Shown: piece by piece, positions 47,887 through 56,510 of the stretch
Layout of the letters: the number at the start of each line of letters is the position of its first letter
Position numbering within the stretch: the stretch's first letter is position 1
Program-made: the position numbers and the translations under genes
From: Paracoccus shanxieyensis
GTDB taxonomy: Bacteria; Pseudomonadota; Alphaproteobacteria; Rhodobacterales; Rhodobacteraceae
Assembly (NCBI RefSeq): GCF_009711265.1
Contig: NZ_WMII01000004.1
Coordinates: forward strand, 124,001 to 188,000
Length of the DNA: 64,000 nt
Direction: 5' to 3'
Notes under the pieces: generated by a model
Told to the model about the DNA's origin: nothing
Databases searched by the model: none
The model's input: only the letters and a program-made list of their open reading frames with translations

Positions 47887-49497
47887 ATGACAGCGACGTT
47901 GAGCCTGATGGGAACGGTCCGCTTGCGCGGGTCCGTCGGCGAAGACCTGACACCGCGCAGCCAGAAGGCGCGTGGCGCGCTGGCGCTTTTGGGCACGGCC
48001 CCCGACCTGCGCCTGAACCGGGCGCGGCTGCAGGATCTGCTGTGGAGCGATCGCAGCAAGCATCAGGGCTCGGACAGCCTGCGCCAGATGCTGCGGGAAT
48101 TGCGCTCCAGCCTGCAGGACGACCGCGAGATCCTGCAAACCGGCGTGGGCTGGGTCGGGCTGGATCCAGAGCGGCTGCGCATCGACCTGAGCCCGGTCTA
48201 TGATGCCGGGGGCGCGCCGATCGAATTTGCCGCCGATATCGACGTGCCCGACCCGGAGTTTGAAAGCTGGCTGCGCGACATGCGCCTGCGGCTGACGCCC
48301 GAAAGCGACGGCCCGACCGCGCGGATGCGCAAGCCCGACATTCCGCCGCCTCGGTCCTTTCTGATCGACGGCGCGACCCATCTCCCGGTCGGACGTCGGA
48401 CCGAACCCGCCTATGTCGTGGCGCTGGATCCGGTCGAGAGCAACGAAGCCCGCGCCCATGTCATCGGCGAGATGATCGTGAACGAGGCCGCCGCCCGCGC
48501 CTGCGAGATGATCCCCGCCACGCTGGCCGACCGCGTGCAGGACGACCAGACGGCCACTGGCACAAGGATCGCGGCGATCTGCTATGGCGTGGGCGCGGAT
48601 TGTTCGCTGATGCTGGTGATGCGCGACATCGCCTCGGGCGCGCGGGGCTGGACGCGGCGCTTCGGCATCCGCGCCAGCGATGAAACCGCCACGATGCGCC
48701 ATGCCATCGCCCAGATCACCGTGGCGCTGCTGGACCGGGCGCGGCGCACGGCCTCGCCGAACTGGACCGGCTTTCCGATCTGGGATGTCTTCAGCTTCTC
48801 GCGGGAGCGGCTGGAGGCGGCGGATGCCATTCTGGCCGCCCTGCCCCCGGAACAGGAAAACGCCGTCAGTCTGGCCCTGCGCTCCTATCTGCGCAACACG
48901 CTGATCATCGAGCGGCTGACCGACGATCCGGCGCTGTGTTCCGATCAGGCGGATGCCTTTGCCCGGCAGGCCCGGGCGCTCGCGCCGAACAATCCGGTGG
49001 TGCTGGCGGTCGCCTCGCTGTCGGCAAGCTGGCGGCGCGATGCCATCGGCGCGCTGGAACTGGCGCAGGCCGCCTGCCGCGCCGATCCCGACAATGAAAT
49101 CGCCTGCCACGCACTGTCGCAGGCCCTGACCGATGTGGGCCGCGACGCCGAGGCGCTGGAGGCCACGGATCGTGGGGCCTGCGGCGCGCTGGCCGAACTT
49201 GGCCCGGCCTCGTGGCTGATGCGCCGCGCGGTGGTGCAGGTCCGGTTGGGGCGTTTCGGGGACGCCGAAAACAGCGCCGCCGCCGCTTATGCCTTCGCCC
49301 CCGACAACCGCCCGTCGCTGCGCTTCATGGCGGCGCTGCGATGGCATCGCGGCGATCAGGCGGGGGCCGCCGATGCGCTTCGCCGGTTGCGGGTGATCGA
49401 GCCGGATTTCACGCTGGAGCTGATGGCCGACCCGGATTATCCGGTCTCGACCCTGCGGATGGCGGGGCTGATGGACATCACCCGCTCGCGGCTGTGA
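47887..49497 (+). CDS. SARP/HilA-like transcriptional regulator with TPR region
   Basis: A 536-residue protein. The N-terminal 95 residues form an OmpR/SARP-type winged helix (LTPRSQKARGALALLGTAPD, then LQDLLWSDRS and SDSLRQMLRELRSSL). The middle region (about 150-300) is of unclear fold, with a segment resembling the TolB/cyclase-linked domains that accompany such regulators. The C-terminal 230 residues are helical and TPR-like (ALELAQAACRADPDNEIACHAL, AENSAAAAYAFAPDN). No receiver domain is present. It is divergent from the PAP2-type operon and convergent with the pentapeptide gene, so it probably controls the island. Confidence 0.82.
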   Translation: MTATLSLMGTVRLRGSVGEDLTPRSQKARGALALLGTAPDLRLNRARLQDLLWSDRSKHQGSDSLRQMLRELRSSLQDDREILQTGVGWVGLDPERLRIDLSPVYDAGGAPIEFAADIDVPDPEFESWLRDMRLRLTPESDGPTARMRKPDIPPPRSFLIDGATHLPVGRRTEPAYVVALDPVESNEARAHVIGEMIVNEAAARACEMIPATLADRVQDDQTATGTRIAAICYGVGADCSLMLVMRDIASGARGWTRRFGIRASDETATMRHAIAQITVALLDRARRTASPNWTGFPIWDVFSFSRERLEAADAILAALPPEQENAVSLALRSYLRNTLIIERLTDDPALCSDQADAFARQARALAPNNPVVLAVASLSASWRRDAIGALELAQAACRADPDNEIACHALSQALTDVGRDAEALEATDRGACGALAELGPASWLMRRAVVQVRLGRFGDAENSAAAAYAFAPDNRPSLRFMAALRWHRGDQAGAADALRRLRVIEPDFTLELMADPDYPVSTLRMAGLMDITRSRL

Positions 49498-49505
49498 CGC
49501 GGCGC

Positions 49506-50213
49506 TCATGGCACCACCCGGATATCAATCGTCAGGGTCTTTCGCCCCTTGCCCATGCCGATGCGCAGCTGCGCCTGCCCGACGGCCAGCGCGTCAAGGA
49601 TCAGTCTGGGTTCAGGCGGGCTGCCCGGTCGCGGCCAGACCGGGCGCAGGATGGGGGCGGCGCCGCTTTCGTCCTGCCGGATGCGGGCGCGCTGCGGCGG
49701 ATCGTCCAGCCGCAGCTCCAGCCGCTCGCCCAGACGCAGCGTGACCGGCCCGTCCAGTTCCGTTTGCAGCAGCACGCGCGTCCGGGGACCTGTGGCCTGC
49801 ACGAAACGGATCGGCGGCGCGCCGATGGCCAATGCGCGCTGCATGGCGTCCAGCCATGAATTTTCCAGCTCGGCCCCGGTCAAATCGGCCCCGTCAAGCT
49901 GGGCGCCTGTCAGGTCGCTGTCGCAGATCACCGCGCCGCGCAGGTCGGCCCCGGCCAGCATCGCCAGCCCCAGATTGGCCCCGGCAAGGTTCGCGCCGCG
50001 AAAATCCGCGCGCCGGGCCGAGACCGACCAAAGACAAGCGCCGCAAAGCTGGGCATGGCGCAGATCGGTCCCGGTCAGATCGGCATAGCTCAGATCCGCG
50101 CCGACCAGCGTCAGGCCCGACAGGTTCAGGCCCGACAGATCCGCGCCGCCCAGCTGAAGCTGGCCAAGCGCCACGATCTTGCGCAGGATCTGGGCCCGCG
50201 TGTGCTTTGCCAT
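49506..50213 (-). CDS. pentapeptide-repeat protein with beta-rich C-terminal domain
   Basis: A 235-residue protein. Residues 21 to about 120 are pentapeptide repeats of A(D/N)LxG type (GADLSGLNLSGLTLVGADL and on), forming a right-handed beta helix. The last 100 residues have alternating hydrophobic residues (VLLQTELDGPVTLRLGERLEL), probably a small beta sandwich. ATG 50213 is preceded by GGAGG. It lies 82 bp after the caspase-like gene on the same strand and ends 8 bp from the regulator stop. Possible roles are scaffold or DNA mimic; nothing proves either. Confidence 0.85.
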   Translation of the reverse strand: MAKHTRAQILRKIVALGQLQLGGADLSGLNLSGLTLVGADLSYADLTGTDLRHAQLCGACLWSVSARRADFRGANLAGANLGLAMLAGADLRGAVICDSDLTGAQLDGADLTGAELENSWLDAMQRALAIGAPPIRFVQATGPRTRVLLQTELDGPVTLRLGERLELRLDDPPQRARIRQDESGAAPILRPVWPRPGSPPEPRLILDALAVGQAQLRIGMGKGRKTLTIDIRVVP

Positions 50214-50295
50214 TCCCGCCTCCCTCCTGTGGCTGTGCGGTTCTGCTGCCGGGCGGTGCCCGGGAATGGCTGCCTCCATCCCCGGGCTACTGGAT

Positions 50296-51933
50296 TCAGT
50301 CGCCCAGGTCTGACTGGATCCAGTAACGCTTGCGGTAGCCGCGCACGCAGCAGATCTCGATGCCCTGCCGGGCCACCAGACGCGCGGTATTGCTGCGGAT
50401 CGCATAGCCGATCTCGGTCATGCCGGGCAGGACGCGCAGGGTCAGCGGCGCGGCCCCGCGCGCGGCCAGATCGCGCATCAGCCGCGCGCCTTCCCGTGCC
50501 AGCGCATCGCGGACGGCGCTGCCGCCATGGCTCGTATCGGAAAGCGGCGCGGCCTCGGGCGGAATGGGGTGATGAGCCAAGGCTGGCCGCCGCAGATCGG
50601 CCTCGATCCGCAGCAGGCTGCCATCGGGGCGCAGCGTGACGCGGACCCGGCCCAGATCGGGGGTAATCACCGGAATGCCGTCGATCACCTGACGAAACTG
50701 CACGATGATGTCGTCGCAGGTTTCCGGCAAACTCTCGCCATCAGGCCGCAGACAGCGCCCCGCCGACAGCGACAGCGCAATGCCATCGAAGCACAGATCA
50801 TAGCCCGCGCGCAGAAAGCCGTGTCGCCGCAAGGCCGACCATGCCCGCCCCAGCAAGGCGCGTTTCTGCACGGCGACGCGGCCCCGCCCGCCCCGTGAGC
50901 CGCGGCCATAATCCACCATCACAGTGCCGCGCGGACAGCGCAGGACGCGCAATCCCGGCAAGGACAGCTTTTGCGGCAGGTGGGGTGCGGGCGGCGGCGG
51001 CAGGCTGTCCGGGTCCAGATCCAGCGCCGCAAGCACGGCCCCGATCAGATGCAGATCCTGATCTGGCGCGACCAGCCGGACCCGCGCCGCGCCCCGCGAC
51101 ACCTGCGTGACGGGATCGCGGTGATATTGCGTCAAGGGCTGACGCCAGCGCCACATCCACCAATCCCGCCCCGAGGGTGCGGGCCGAAAGCGGCTTTCGC
51201 CAAACAGCCGCGCCTGCGCCTCGTCGCGGGTGCCGCCCATGGCGCAGGCCACCGCGACCTGATCCTGCGCGACATCGGCCGCGCCATCCAGCCAAGCCTG
51301 CGCGAAGCCCTTGCCCCGCGCCCAGTGACGCCAGAAATTCCGGCCATAGCTGCCGCTGTCCCATGATGCAGACTCAAAGCCGAACATCATGCGCAGGCCG
51401 CGATTGGCCAGGGCCCAGCTGCGCATCGGGCTGTGGCCTTCGGCCACGCGCAGCGATTCACTGGCCGACCAGAACATATAGCGCAGCTTCTCGGCCCCGA
51501 ACCGCATCCGGGTCGAGGCAAGGCTGGCATCCGCCCCCGCCCACATCGCGCCCATCGGCAGATGAAACACCCCTGCCTCATCCATCGCGCCATGGCCCGC
51601 GTGGTAGAACACCCGCACGTCATCCAGCCCTTGCGCGGCGGGCGCGGCCTCGGGGCGGGCAAAGATCCATGATTGCACCAACCCGTCACGCCGCCAGAAA
51701 TCCGCCGTGGCATAGCGGTCCACGCCGTCCAGAAAGCCGCCCGCATCGCGATGTGCCGCGTTCAGCGACCCGGCGGCGCGGAAGGTCTCGACCGAGCAGG
51801 CGCCATACAGGCCCTGTTTCAGGGCGTGGCACGCCGCCGCAGGCTCGGCGGGGTCCGATCCGTCCGTGGCGATCTCGGGCAGCCAGCCCGGCAGGCTGCG
51901 CGCAACTGGGGCGGGGCGTTTCAGATCCTGCAT
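50296..51933 (-). CDS. caspase-like (DUF6345-type) protein with Cys replaced by Ser
   Basis: A 545-residue protein. The first 240 residues resemble the DUF6345 group: VRVFYHAGHG (H111, H114), then LRYMFWSASESL, then GFESASWDSGSYGRNFWRHWARGKGFAQAWLDGAA. In caspase-like folds the HG motif is followed by a Cys after the next strand; here the equivalent position appears to be S158. The C-terminal 300 residues are beta-rich and unassigned. CAGGAG lies 7 bp before ATG 51933. It leads a two-gene unit with the pentapeptide protein. The family assignment is by pattern memory. Confidence 0.7.
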   Translation of the reverse strand: MQDLKRPAPVARSLPGWLPEIATDGSDPAEPAAACHALKQGLYGACSVETFRAAGSLNAAHRDAGGFLDGVDRYATADFWRRDGLVQSWIFARPEAAPAAQGLDDVRVFYHAGHGAMDEAGVFHLPMGAMWAGADASLASTRMRFGAEKLRYMFWSASESLRVAEGHSPMRSWALANRGLRMMFGFESASWDSGSYGRNFWRHWARGKGFAQAWLDGAADVAQDQVAVACAMGGTRDEAQARLFGESRFRPAPSGRDWWMWRWRQPLTQYHRDPVTQVSRGAARVRLVAPDQDLHLIGAVLAALDLDPDSLPPPPAPHLPQKLSLPGLRVLRCPRGTVMVDYGRGSRGGRGRVAVQKRALLGRAWSALRRHGFLRAGYDLCFDGIALSLSAGRCLRPDGESLPETCDDIIVQFRQVIDGIPVITPDLGRVRVTLRPDGSLLRIEADLRRPALAHHPIPPEAAPLSDTSHGGSAVRDALAREGARLMRDLAARGAAPLTLRVLPGMTEIGYAIRSNTARLVARQGIEICCVRGYRKRYWIQSDLGD

Positions 51934-52106
51934 CGCTGGCTCCTGCGGGTGACATCACGGGGACGCTTGGGCGACCGTGATCTCAGGCTAGGAAGCCCGG
52001 CGTGAACGCGGCGTGAATCTGCACACAGTCCAATGAAATCAGCAGCATGTCGTCACGCCGAACCGGCTGACAGCCCACGATATTCAACCATGACGAGAGA
52101 CACTGA

Positions 52107-52979
52107 TCAATCCGTTGCCGCCACCGGCCCGGTGCTGCGTTCCGATTCGACACTGGCCAATCCCATGCCGAAGGACAGCTCGCGCCCCGCCTGCACCACG
52201 GCGCGGGCGATCGCGTCAAGGCGCGCATCGCTCATCCGATGCACCGGGCCCGAGACCGAGATCCCCGCAGCGGCGGCCCCCGCCACGTCAAAGATCGGCG
52301 CGGCAATGCAGCGCATCCCCGTGGCGCGTTCCTCATTGTCCAGCGCATAGCCCCGCACCCGGATCCGGGCCAGATCCGCGCCCAGCGCCTCGGGGTCGGT
52401 CAGGGTGTGATCGGTGAACCGCTGCAGCGTCAGGCCACGGATCATCCGGCGCAGCTCATGCGGGCGGGCATGGGCCAGCAGCGCCTTGCCGATCCCCGAG
52501 GCATGCAGCGCGGACCGCGTGCCCGGCGGAAAGAAGGCGCGGATGGTTTCATGGGTTTCCGCCTGACTGAGAAACAGCACCGCATCGCCGTTCAGGATGC
52601 CGAAATTCGCGGTTTCGCCCGTCACCTCCATCAGGCGGCGCAAAACCGGCTGGGCGCGTTCCACCAGACCCGAGCGGCGCATGAAGGCCGAACCGTGCCG
52701 AAAGGCGGTTGGCCCGATATGCCAGGCCTGCGTGATCGCATCGCTTTCCAGAACGCCGCGTGCCGCAAGGGTTGTCAGCACGCGGTGAACCGTGGAAGGT
52801 GCCAGTTCAAGCGCCTGACCGATCTGGGTCAGGGTCAGACCGTTCGACGCCGCGACCAGATCCAGAATGTCGAAGGCCCGGTCCAGCGCGCGGACCCCGC
52901 CATTGTCGGTGCCGCCCTGGTCGTAGCCGCCCTCGCCCCGGCCCCGCGGGCGGCCCCGTTTGCGAAGCTCTGCTGACAT
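52107..52979 (-). CDS. bhcR: IclR family regulator BhcR
   Basis: A 290-residue IclR-type regulator. The winged helix lies at residues 28-90 (ALDRAFDILDLVA, LTLTQIGQALELAPSTVHRVL). The C-terminal effector domain has HASGIGKALLAH and GMRCIAAPIFD. It is divergent from bhcABCD. In Paracoccus denitrificans, BhcR controls this operon and responds to glyoxylate. ATG 52979 has AAAGGA upstream; a GTG one codon earlier is possible. Confidence 0.92.
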   Translation of the reverse strand: MSAELRKRGRPRGRGEGGYDQGGTDNGGVRALDRAFDILDLVAASNGLTLTQIGQALELAPSTVHRVLTTLAARGVLESDAITQAWHIGPTAFRHGSAFMRRSGLVERAQPVLRRLMEVTGETANFGILNGDAVLFLSQAETHETIRAFFPPGTRSALHASGIGKALLAHARPHELRRMIRGLTLQRFTDHTLTDPEALGADLARIRVRGYALDNEERATGMRCIAAPIFDVAGAAAAGISVSGPVHRMSDARLDAIARAVVQAGRELSFGMGLASVESERSTGPVAATD

Positions 52980-52982
52980 CAC

Positions 52983-53160
52983 GCAAATCCTTTCGACAGC
53001 TGAAATAAAACATTGAAAATCGCCTTCCTGAAATGGAAAACATCAACGCTTTGATCTGAAATGTGAATATCGTGTTTTTCCGCGATTGCGAAATGTTTTT
53101 CAGAAAAATTGCCGGAATGGACAGCAGCACCTAGGCTGGGTCACAAGCGAAGGAGGACAT
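52983..53160. promoter_or_regulatory. bhcR-bhcA divergent control region
   Basis: This 178-bp stretch is strikingly AT-rich against its surroundings. It contains a perfect dyad TTTTTC-A-GAAAAA (53096-53108). It also has near-dyadic GGAAAACA (about 53034) and TGTTTTTCC (about 53073). These are likely BhcR operator and promoter elements. GGAGGA precedes the bhcA ATG. Confidence 0.65.
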
Positions 53161-53161
53161 C

Positions 53162-54349
53162 ATGACCAGCCAGAACCCGATCTTCATTCCCGGCCCGACC
53201 AATATCCCCGAGGCTTTGCGCAAGGCGGTGGACATGCCAACCATCGACCACCGCTCTCCGGTTTTCGGGCGGATGCTGCACCCGGCGCTTGAGGGCGTCA
53301 AACAGGTGCTGAAGACCCGCGATGCGCAGGTGTTCCTGTTCCCCTCGACCGGCACGGGCGGTTGGGAAACCGCGATCACCAACACGCTGTCGCCCGGCGA
53401 CAAAGTGCTGGCCGCGCGCAATGGCATGTTCAGTCACCGCTGGATCGACATGTGCCAGCGTCACGGGCTGGATGTCGATTTCGTCGAAACCCCTTGGGGC
53501 GAAGGCATCCCGGCCGACCGCTTTCAGGACATCCTGACCGCCGACAAGGGCCATCAGATCCGCGTCGTGCTGGCCACCCATAACGAGACCGCCACCGGCG
53601 TCGTCTCCGATATCGCCGCCGTGCGCCGGGCGCTGGACGCGGCGGGCCACCCGGCGCTGCTGTTTGTCGATGGCGTCAGCTCGATCGGGTCGATGGATTT
53701 CCGCATGGATGACTGGGGCGTCGATATCGCCGTCACCGGCAGCCAGAAGGGGTTCATGCTGCCCCCCGGTCTGGCCATCCTGGGCTTTTCGGCCAAGGCG
53801 ATGGCTGCGGTGGAAAGCGCCCGCCTGCCCCGCACCTTCTTCGACATCCGCGACATGGCCACCGGCTACGCGCGCAACGGCTATCCCTATACGCCGCCGG
53901 TCGGGCTGATCAACGGGCTGAACCACGCCTGTGACCGCCTGCTGTCCGAGGGGCTGGAGAACGTCTTTGCCCGCCATCGCCGCATCGCGGGCGGTGTGCG
54001 CGCCGCCGTCGCCGCATGGGGGCTGGAGCTTTGCGCCGTCCGCCCGGACCTGTATTCCGATAGCGTCAGCGCCATCCGCGTGCCCGAGGGCTTTGACGCC
54101 AACCGCATCGTCAGCCATGCGCTGGACACCTATGACATGGCCTTTGGCACCGGCCTTGGCGAGGTTGCGGGCAAGGTCTTCCGCATCGGCCATCTGGGCA
54201 GCCTGACCGATGCCATGGCACTGTCGGGCATCGCGGTCGCCGAAATGACCATGGCCGATCTGGGCCTGAATGTCCGTCTGGGCTCGGGGGTCGCTGCGGC
54301 GCAGGAACATTACCGCCAATCCACCACCGCCTTGCGCAAGGCCGCATGA
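53162..54349 (+). CDS. bhcA: aspartate-glyoxylate aminotransferase BhcA
   Basis: A 395-residue class V PLP aminotransferase of the beta-hydroxyaspartate cycle. It transfers the amino group of aspartate to glyoxylate, giving oxaloacetate and glycine. IPGPTNIPE opens the protein, the PLP lysine is K196 in VTGSQKGFMLPPG, and FVDGVSSIGSMDF holds the cofactor Asp. The gene order bhcA-bhcB-bhcC-bhcD with divergent bhcR is the published Paracoccus arrangement. Its stop overlaps an ATG of bhcB. Confidence 0.94.
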   Translation: MTSQNPIFIPGPTNIPEALRKAVDMPTIDHRSPVFGRMLHPALEGVKQVLKTRDAQVFLFPSTGTGGWETAITNTLSPGDKVLAARNGMFSHRWIDMCQRHGLDVDFVETPWGEGIPADRFQDILTADKGHQIRVVLATHNETATGVVSDIAAVRRALDAAGHPALLFVDGVSSIGSMDFRMDDWGVDIAVTGSQKGFMLPPGLAILGFSAKAMAAVESARLPRTFFDIRDMATGYARNGYPYTPPVGLINGLNHACDRLLSEGLENVFARHRRIAGGVRAAVAAWGLELCAVRPDLYSDSVSAIRVPEGFDANRIVSHALDTYDMAFGTGLGEVAGKVFRIGHLGSLTDAMALSGIAVAEMTMADLGLNVRLGSGVAAAQEHYRQSTTALRKAA

Positions 54350-54360
54350 TGAGGGACGCC

Positions 54361-55338
54361 ATGTATATCCCGACCTATCAGGACATGCTGGATGCCCATG
54401 ACCGCATCCGCCCGCATATCCGCCGCACGCCGGTGCGGACCTCGGACCACCTGAACGCCCTGACCGGCGCGCAGCTGTTCTTCAAATGCGAGAACTTTCA
54501 AGAGCCGGGCGCCTTCAAGGTGCGCGGCGCCAGCAACGCGGTCTTTGGCCTGGATGCCGAACAGGCGGCCAAGGGGGTTGCCACGCATTCCTCGGGCAAC
54601 CATGCGTCCTGCCTGTCCTATGCGGCGATGCTGCGGGGGATCCCCTGCAACGTGGTCATGCCCCGCACCGCGCCGCAGGCCAAGAAGGACACGGTGCGGC
54701 GTTACGGCGGCGTCATCACCGAATGCGAACCCTCGACCACCTCGCGCGAGGAGACGTTTGCCAAGGTGCAGGCCCGCACGGGGGGCGATTTCGTGCATCC
54801 CTATAACGATCCGCGCGTGATCGCGGGTCAGGGCACCTGTGCGCTGGAACTGATGGAACAGATCGCGGAACTGGACGGCGGCGGGCTGGACGCGGTTGTC
54901 GCGCCCATCGGCGGTGGCGGCATGATCTCGGGCACCTGCCTGACACTTGCGACGCTGGCCCCCGATGTGCAGGTCATCGCCGCCGAGCCGGAGCAGGCCG
55001 ATGATGCCTATCGCAGCTTCAAGGCCGGCCATATCATCGCCGATGATGCCCCAAAAACCATCGCTGACGGTTTGCTGGTGCCGCTGAAGGATCTGACATG
55101 GCATTTCGTCAGCAACCATGTCAGCCAGATCTATACCGCCTCGGACGCCGAGATCATCGACGCGATGAAGCTGATCTGGAAACATCTGCGCGTGGTGATG
55201 GAGCCCTCCAGCGCCGTGCCGCTGGCCACGATCCTGAAGAACCGCGACGCATTTGCCGGCAAGCGTGTCGGCATCATCATCACCGGCGGCAATGTCGATC
55301 TTGACCGCCTGCCCTGGACCCAAGGAGAAACGCCATGA
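54361..55338 (+). CDS. bhcB: beta-hydroxyaspartate dehydratase BhcB
   Basis: A 325-residue fold-type II PLP enzyme related to serine/threonine dehydratases. It converts (2R,3S)-beta-hydroxyaspartate to iminosuccinate. The PLP lysine is K53 in EPGAFKVRGASN, with HSSGNHASCLSYA and the glycine loop GGGGMISG. ATG 54361 (MYIPTYQDM) is chosen because GAGGGA lies 6 bp before it; ATG 54346 and 54349 overlap the bhcA stop and are possible. Its stop overlaps the bhcC start by 4 bp. Confidence 0.94.
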   Translation: MYIPTYQDMLDAHDRIRPHIRRTPVRTSDHLNALTGAQLFFKCENFQEPGAFKVRGASNAVFGLDAEQAAKGVATHSSGNHASCLSYAAMLRGIPCNVVMPRTAPQAKKDTVRRYGGVITECEPSTTSREETFAKVQARTGGDFVHPYNDPRVIAGQGTCALELMEQIAELDGGGLDAVVAPIGGGGMISGTCLTLATLAPDVQVIAAEPEQADDAYRSFKAGHIIADDAPKTIADGLLVPLKDLTWHFVSNHVSQIYTASDAEIIDAMKLIWKHLRVVMEPSSAVPLATILKNRDAFAGKRVGIIITGGNVDLDRLPWTQGETP

Positions 55339-56510
55339 ACGCCCCCCAGAAGATCGCCGCCGATTTCGCGGGTTATGAGGTCGGTTATGACATTCCCGCC
55401 CTGCCCGGCATGTCCGAGGCCGAGATCCAGACCCCTTGCCTGATCCTTGATCTGGATGCGCTGGAACGCAACGTGAAGAAAATGGGCGACTATGCCCGCG
55501 CCCACGGCATGCGCCATCGCAGCCATGGCAAGATGCACAAATCCGTCGATGTGCAGAAGCTGCAGGAATCTTTGGGCGGTGCGGTCGGCGTCTGCTGCCA
55601 GAAGGTCTCGGAGGCCGAGGTCTTTGCCCGTGGCGGCATCAAGGACATTCTGGTCAGCAATCAGGTCCGCGACCCTGCCAAGATCGACCGTCTGGCCCGC
55701 CTGCCCAAGCTGGGTGCGCGCGTCATCGTCTGTGTCGATGATCTGGCGAATGTGGCCGACCTGTCCGCCGCCGCGCAAAAGCACGGCACGGTGCTGGAGG
55801 TCTTTATCGAGATCGACTGCGGCGCGGGCCGCTGCGGCGTCACCACAGCGGATGCCGTGGTCCAGATCGCCAAGGCCGTCGATGCGGCAGCGGGGCTGAA
55901 ATTCACCGGCATTCAGGCCTATCAGGGCGCGATGCAGCACATGGACAGCTTTGCCGACCGCAAGGCCAAGCTGGATGCCGCCATCGCGCAGGTCAAAGAG
56001 GCCGTGGCGGCTTTGGACGCCGTGGGCCTGTCGCCCGAACTGGTCTCGGGCGGGGGCACGGGCAGCTATTACTTTGAAAGCAACTCGGGCGTCTACAACG
56101 AGCTGCAATGCGGCAGCTATGCCTTCATGGATGCCGATTATGGCCGCATCAAGGATCAGGGCGGCAAGCGCATCGACGCGGGCGAATGGGAAAACGCCCT
56201 GTTCATCCTGACCAGCGTCATGAGTCATGCAAAGGCTGACAAGGCCATCTGCGATGCCGGTCTGAAAGCCCAGTCGGTCGATAGCGGCCTGCCCTTCGTC
56301 TATGGCCGCGACGATGTGGAATACATCAAATGCAGCGACGAACATGGCGTCATCGCCGATCCCAACGGCGTCCTGCAGGTCAATGACAAGCTGCGCCTTG
56401 TGCCCGGTCACTGCGATCCGACCTGCAATGTCCATGACTGGTATGTCGGCGTCCGCAATGGCCGCGTCGAATGCGTCTGGCCGGTCTCGGCGCGCGGAAA
56501 GGGCTATTGA
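55335..56510 (+). CDS. bhcC: beta-hydroxyaspartate aldolase BhcC
   Basis: A 391-residue fold-type III PLP enzyme of the D-threonine aldolase family. It condenses glycine with glyoxylate to beta-hydroxyaspartate. The PLP lysine region is HRSHGKMHKS (K66 by comparison). The C-terminal metal/active segment is PGHCDPTCNVHDWY. AAGGAG precedes the ATG. The last base of its stop is the first base of the bhcD ATG. Confidence 0.94.
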   Translation: MNAPQKIAADFAGYEVGYDIPALPGMSEAEIQTPCLILDLDALERNVKKMGDYARAHGMRHRSHGKMHKSVDVQKLQESLGGAVGVCCQKVSEAEVFARGGIKDILVSNQVRDPAKIDRLARLPKLGARVIVCVDDLANVADLSAAAQKHGTVLEVFIEIDCGAGRCGVTTADAVVQIAKAVDAAAGLKFTGIQAYQGAMQHMDSFADRKAKLDAAIAQVKEAVAALDAVGLSPELVSGGGTGSYYFESNSGVYNELQCGSYAFMDADYGRIKDQGGKRIDAGEWENALFILTSVMSHAKADKAICDAGLKAQSVDSGLPFVYGRDDVEYIKCSDEHGVIADPNGVLQVNDKLRLVPGHCDPTCNVHDWYVGVRNGRVECVWPVSARGKGY

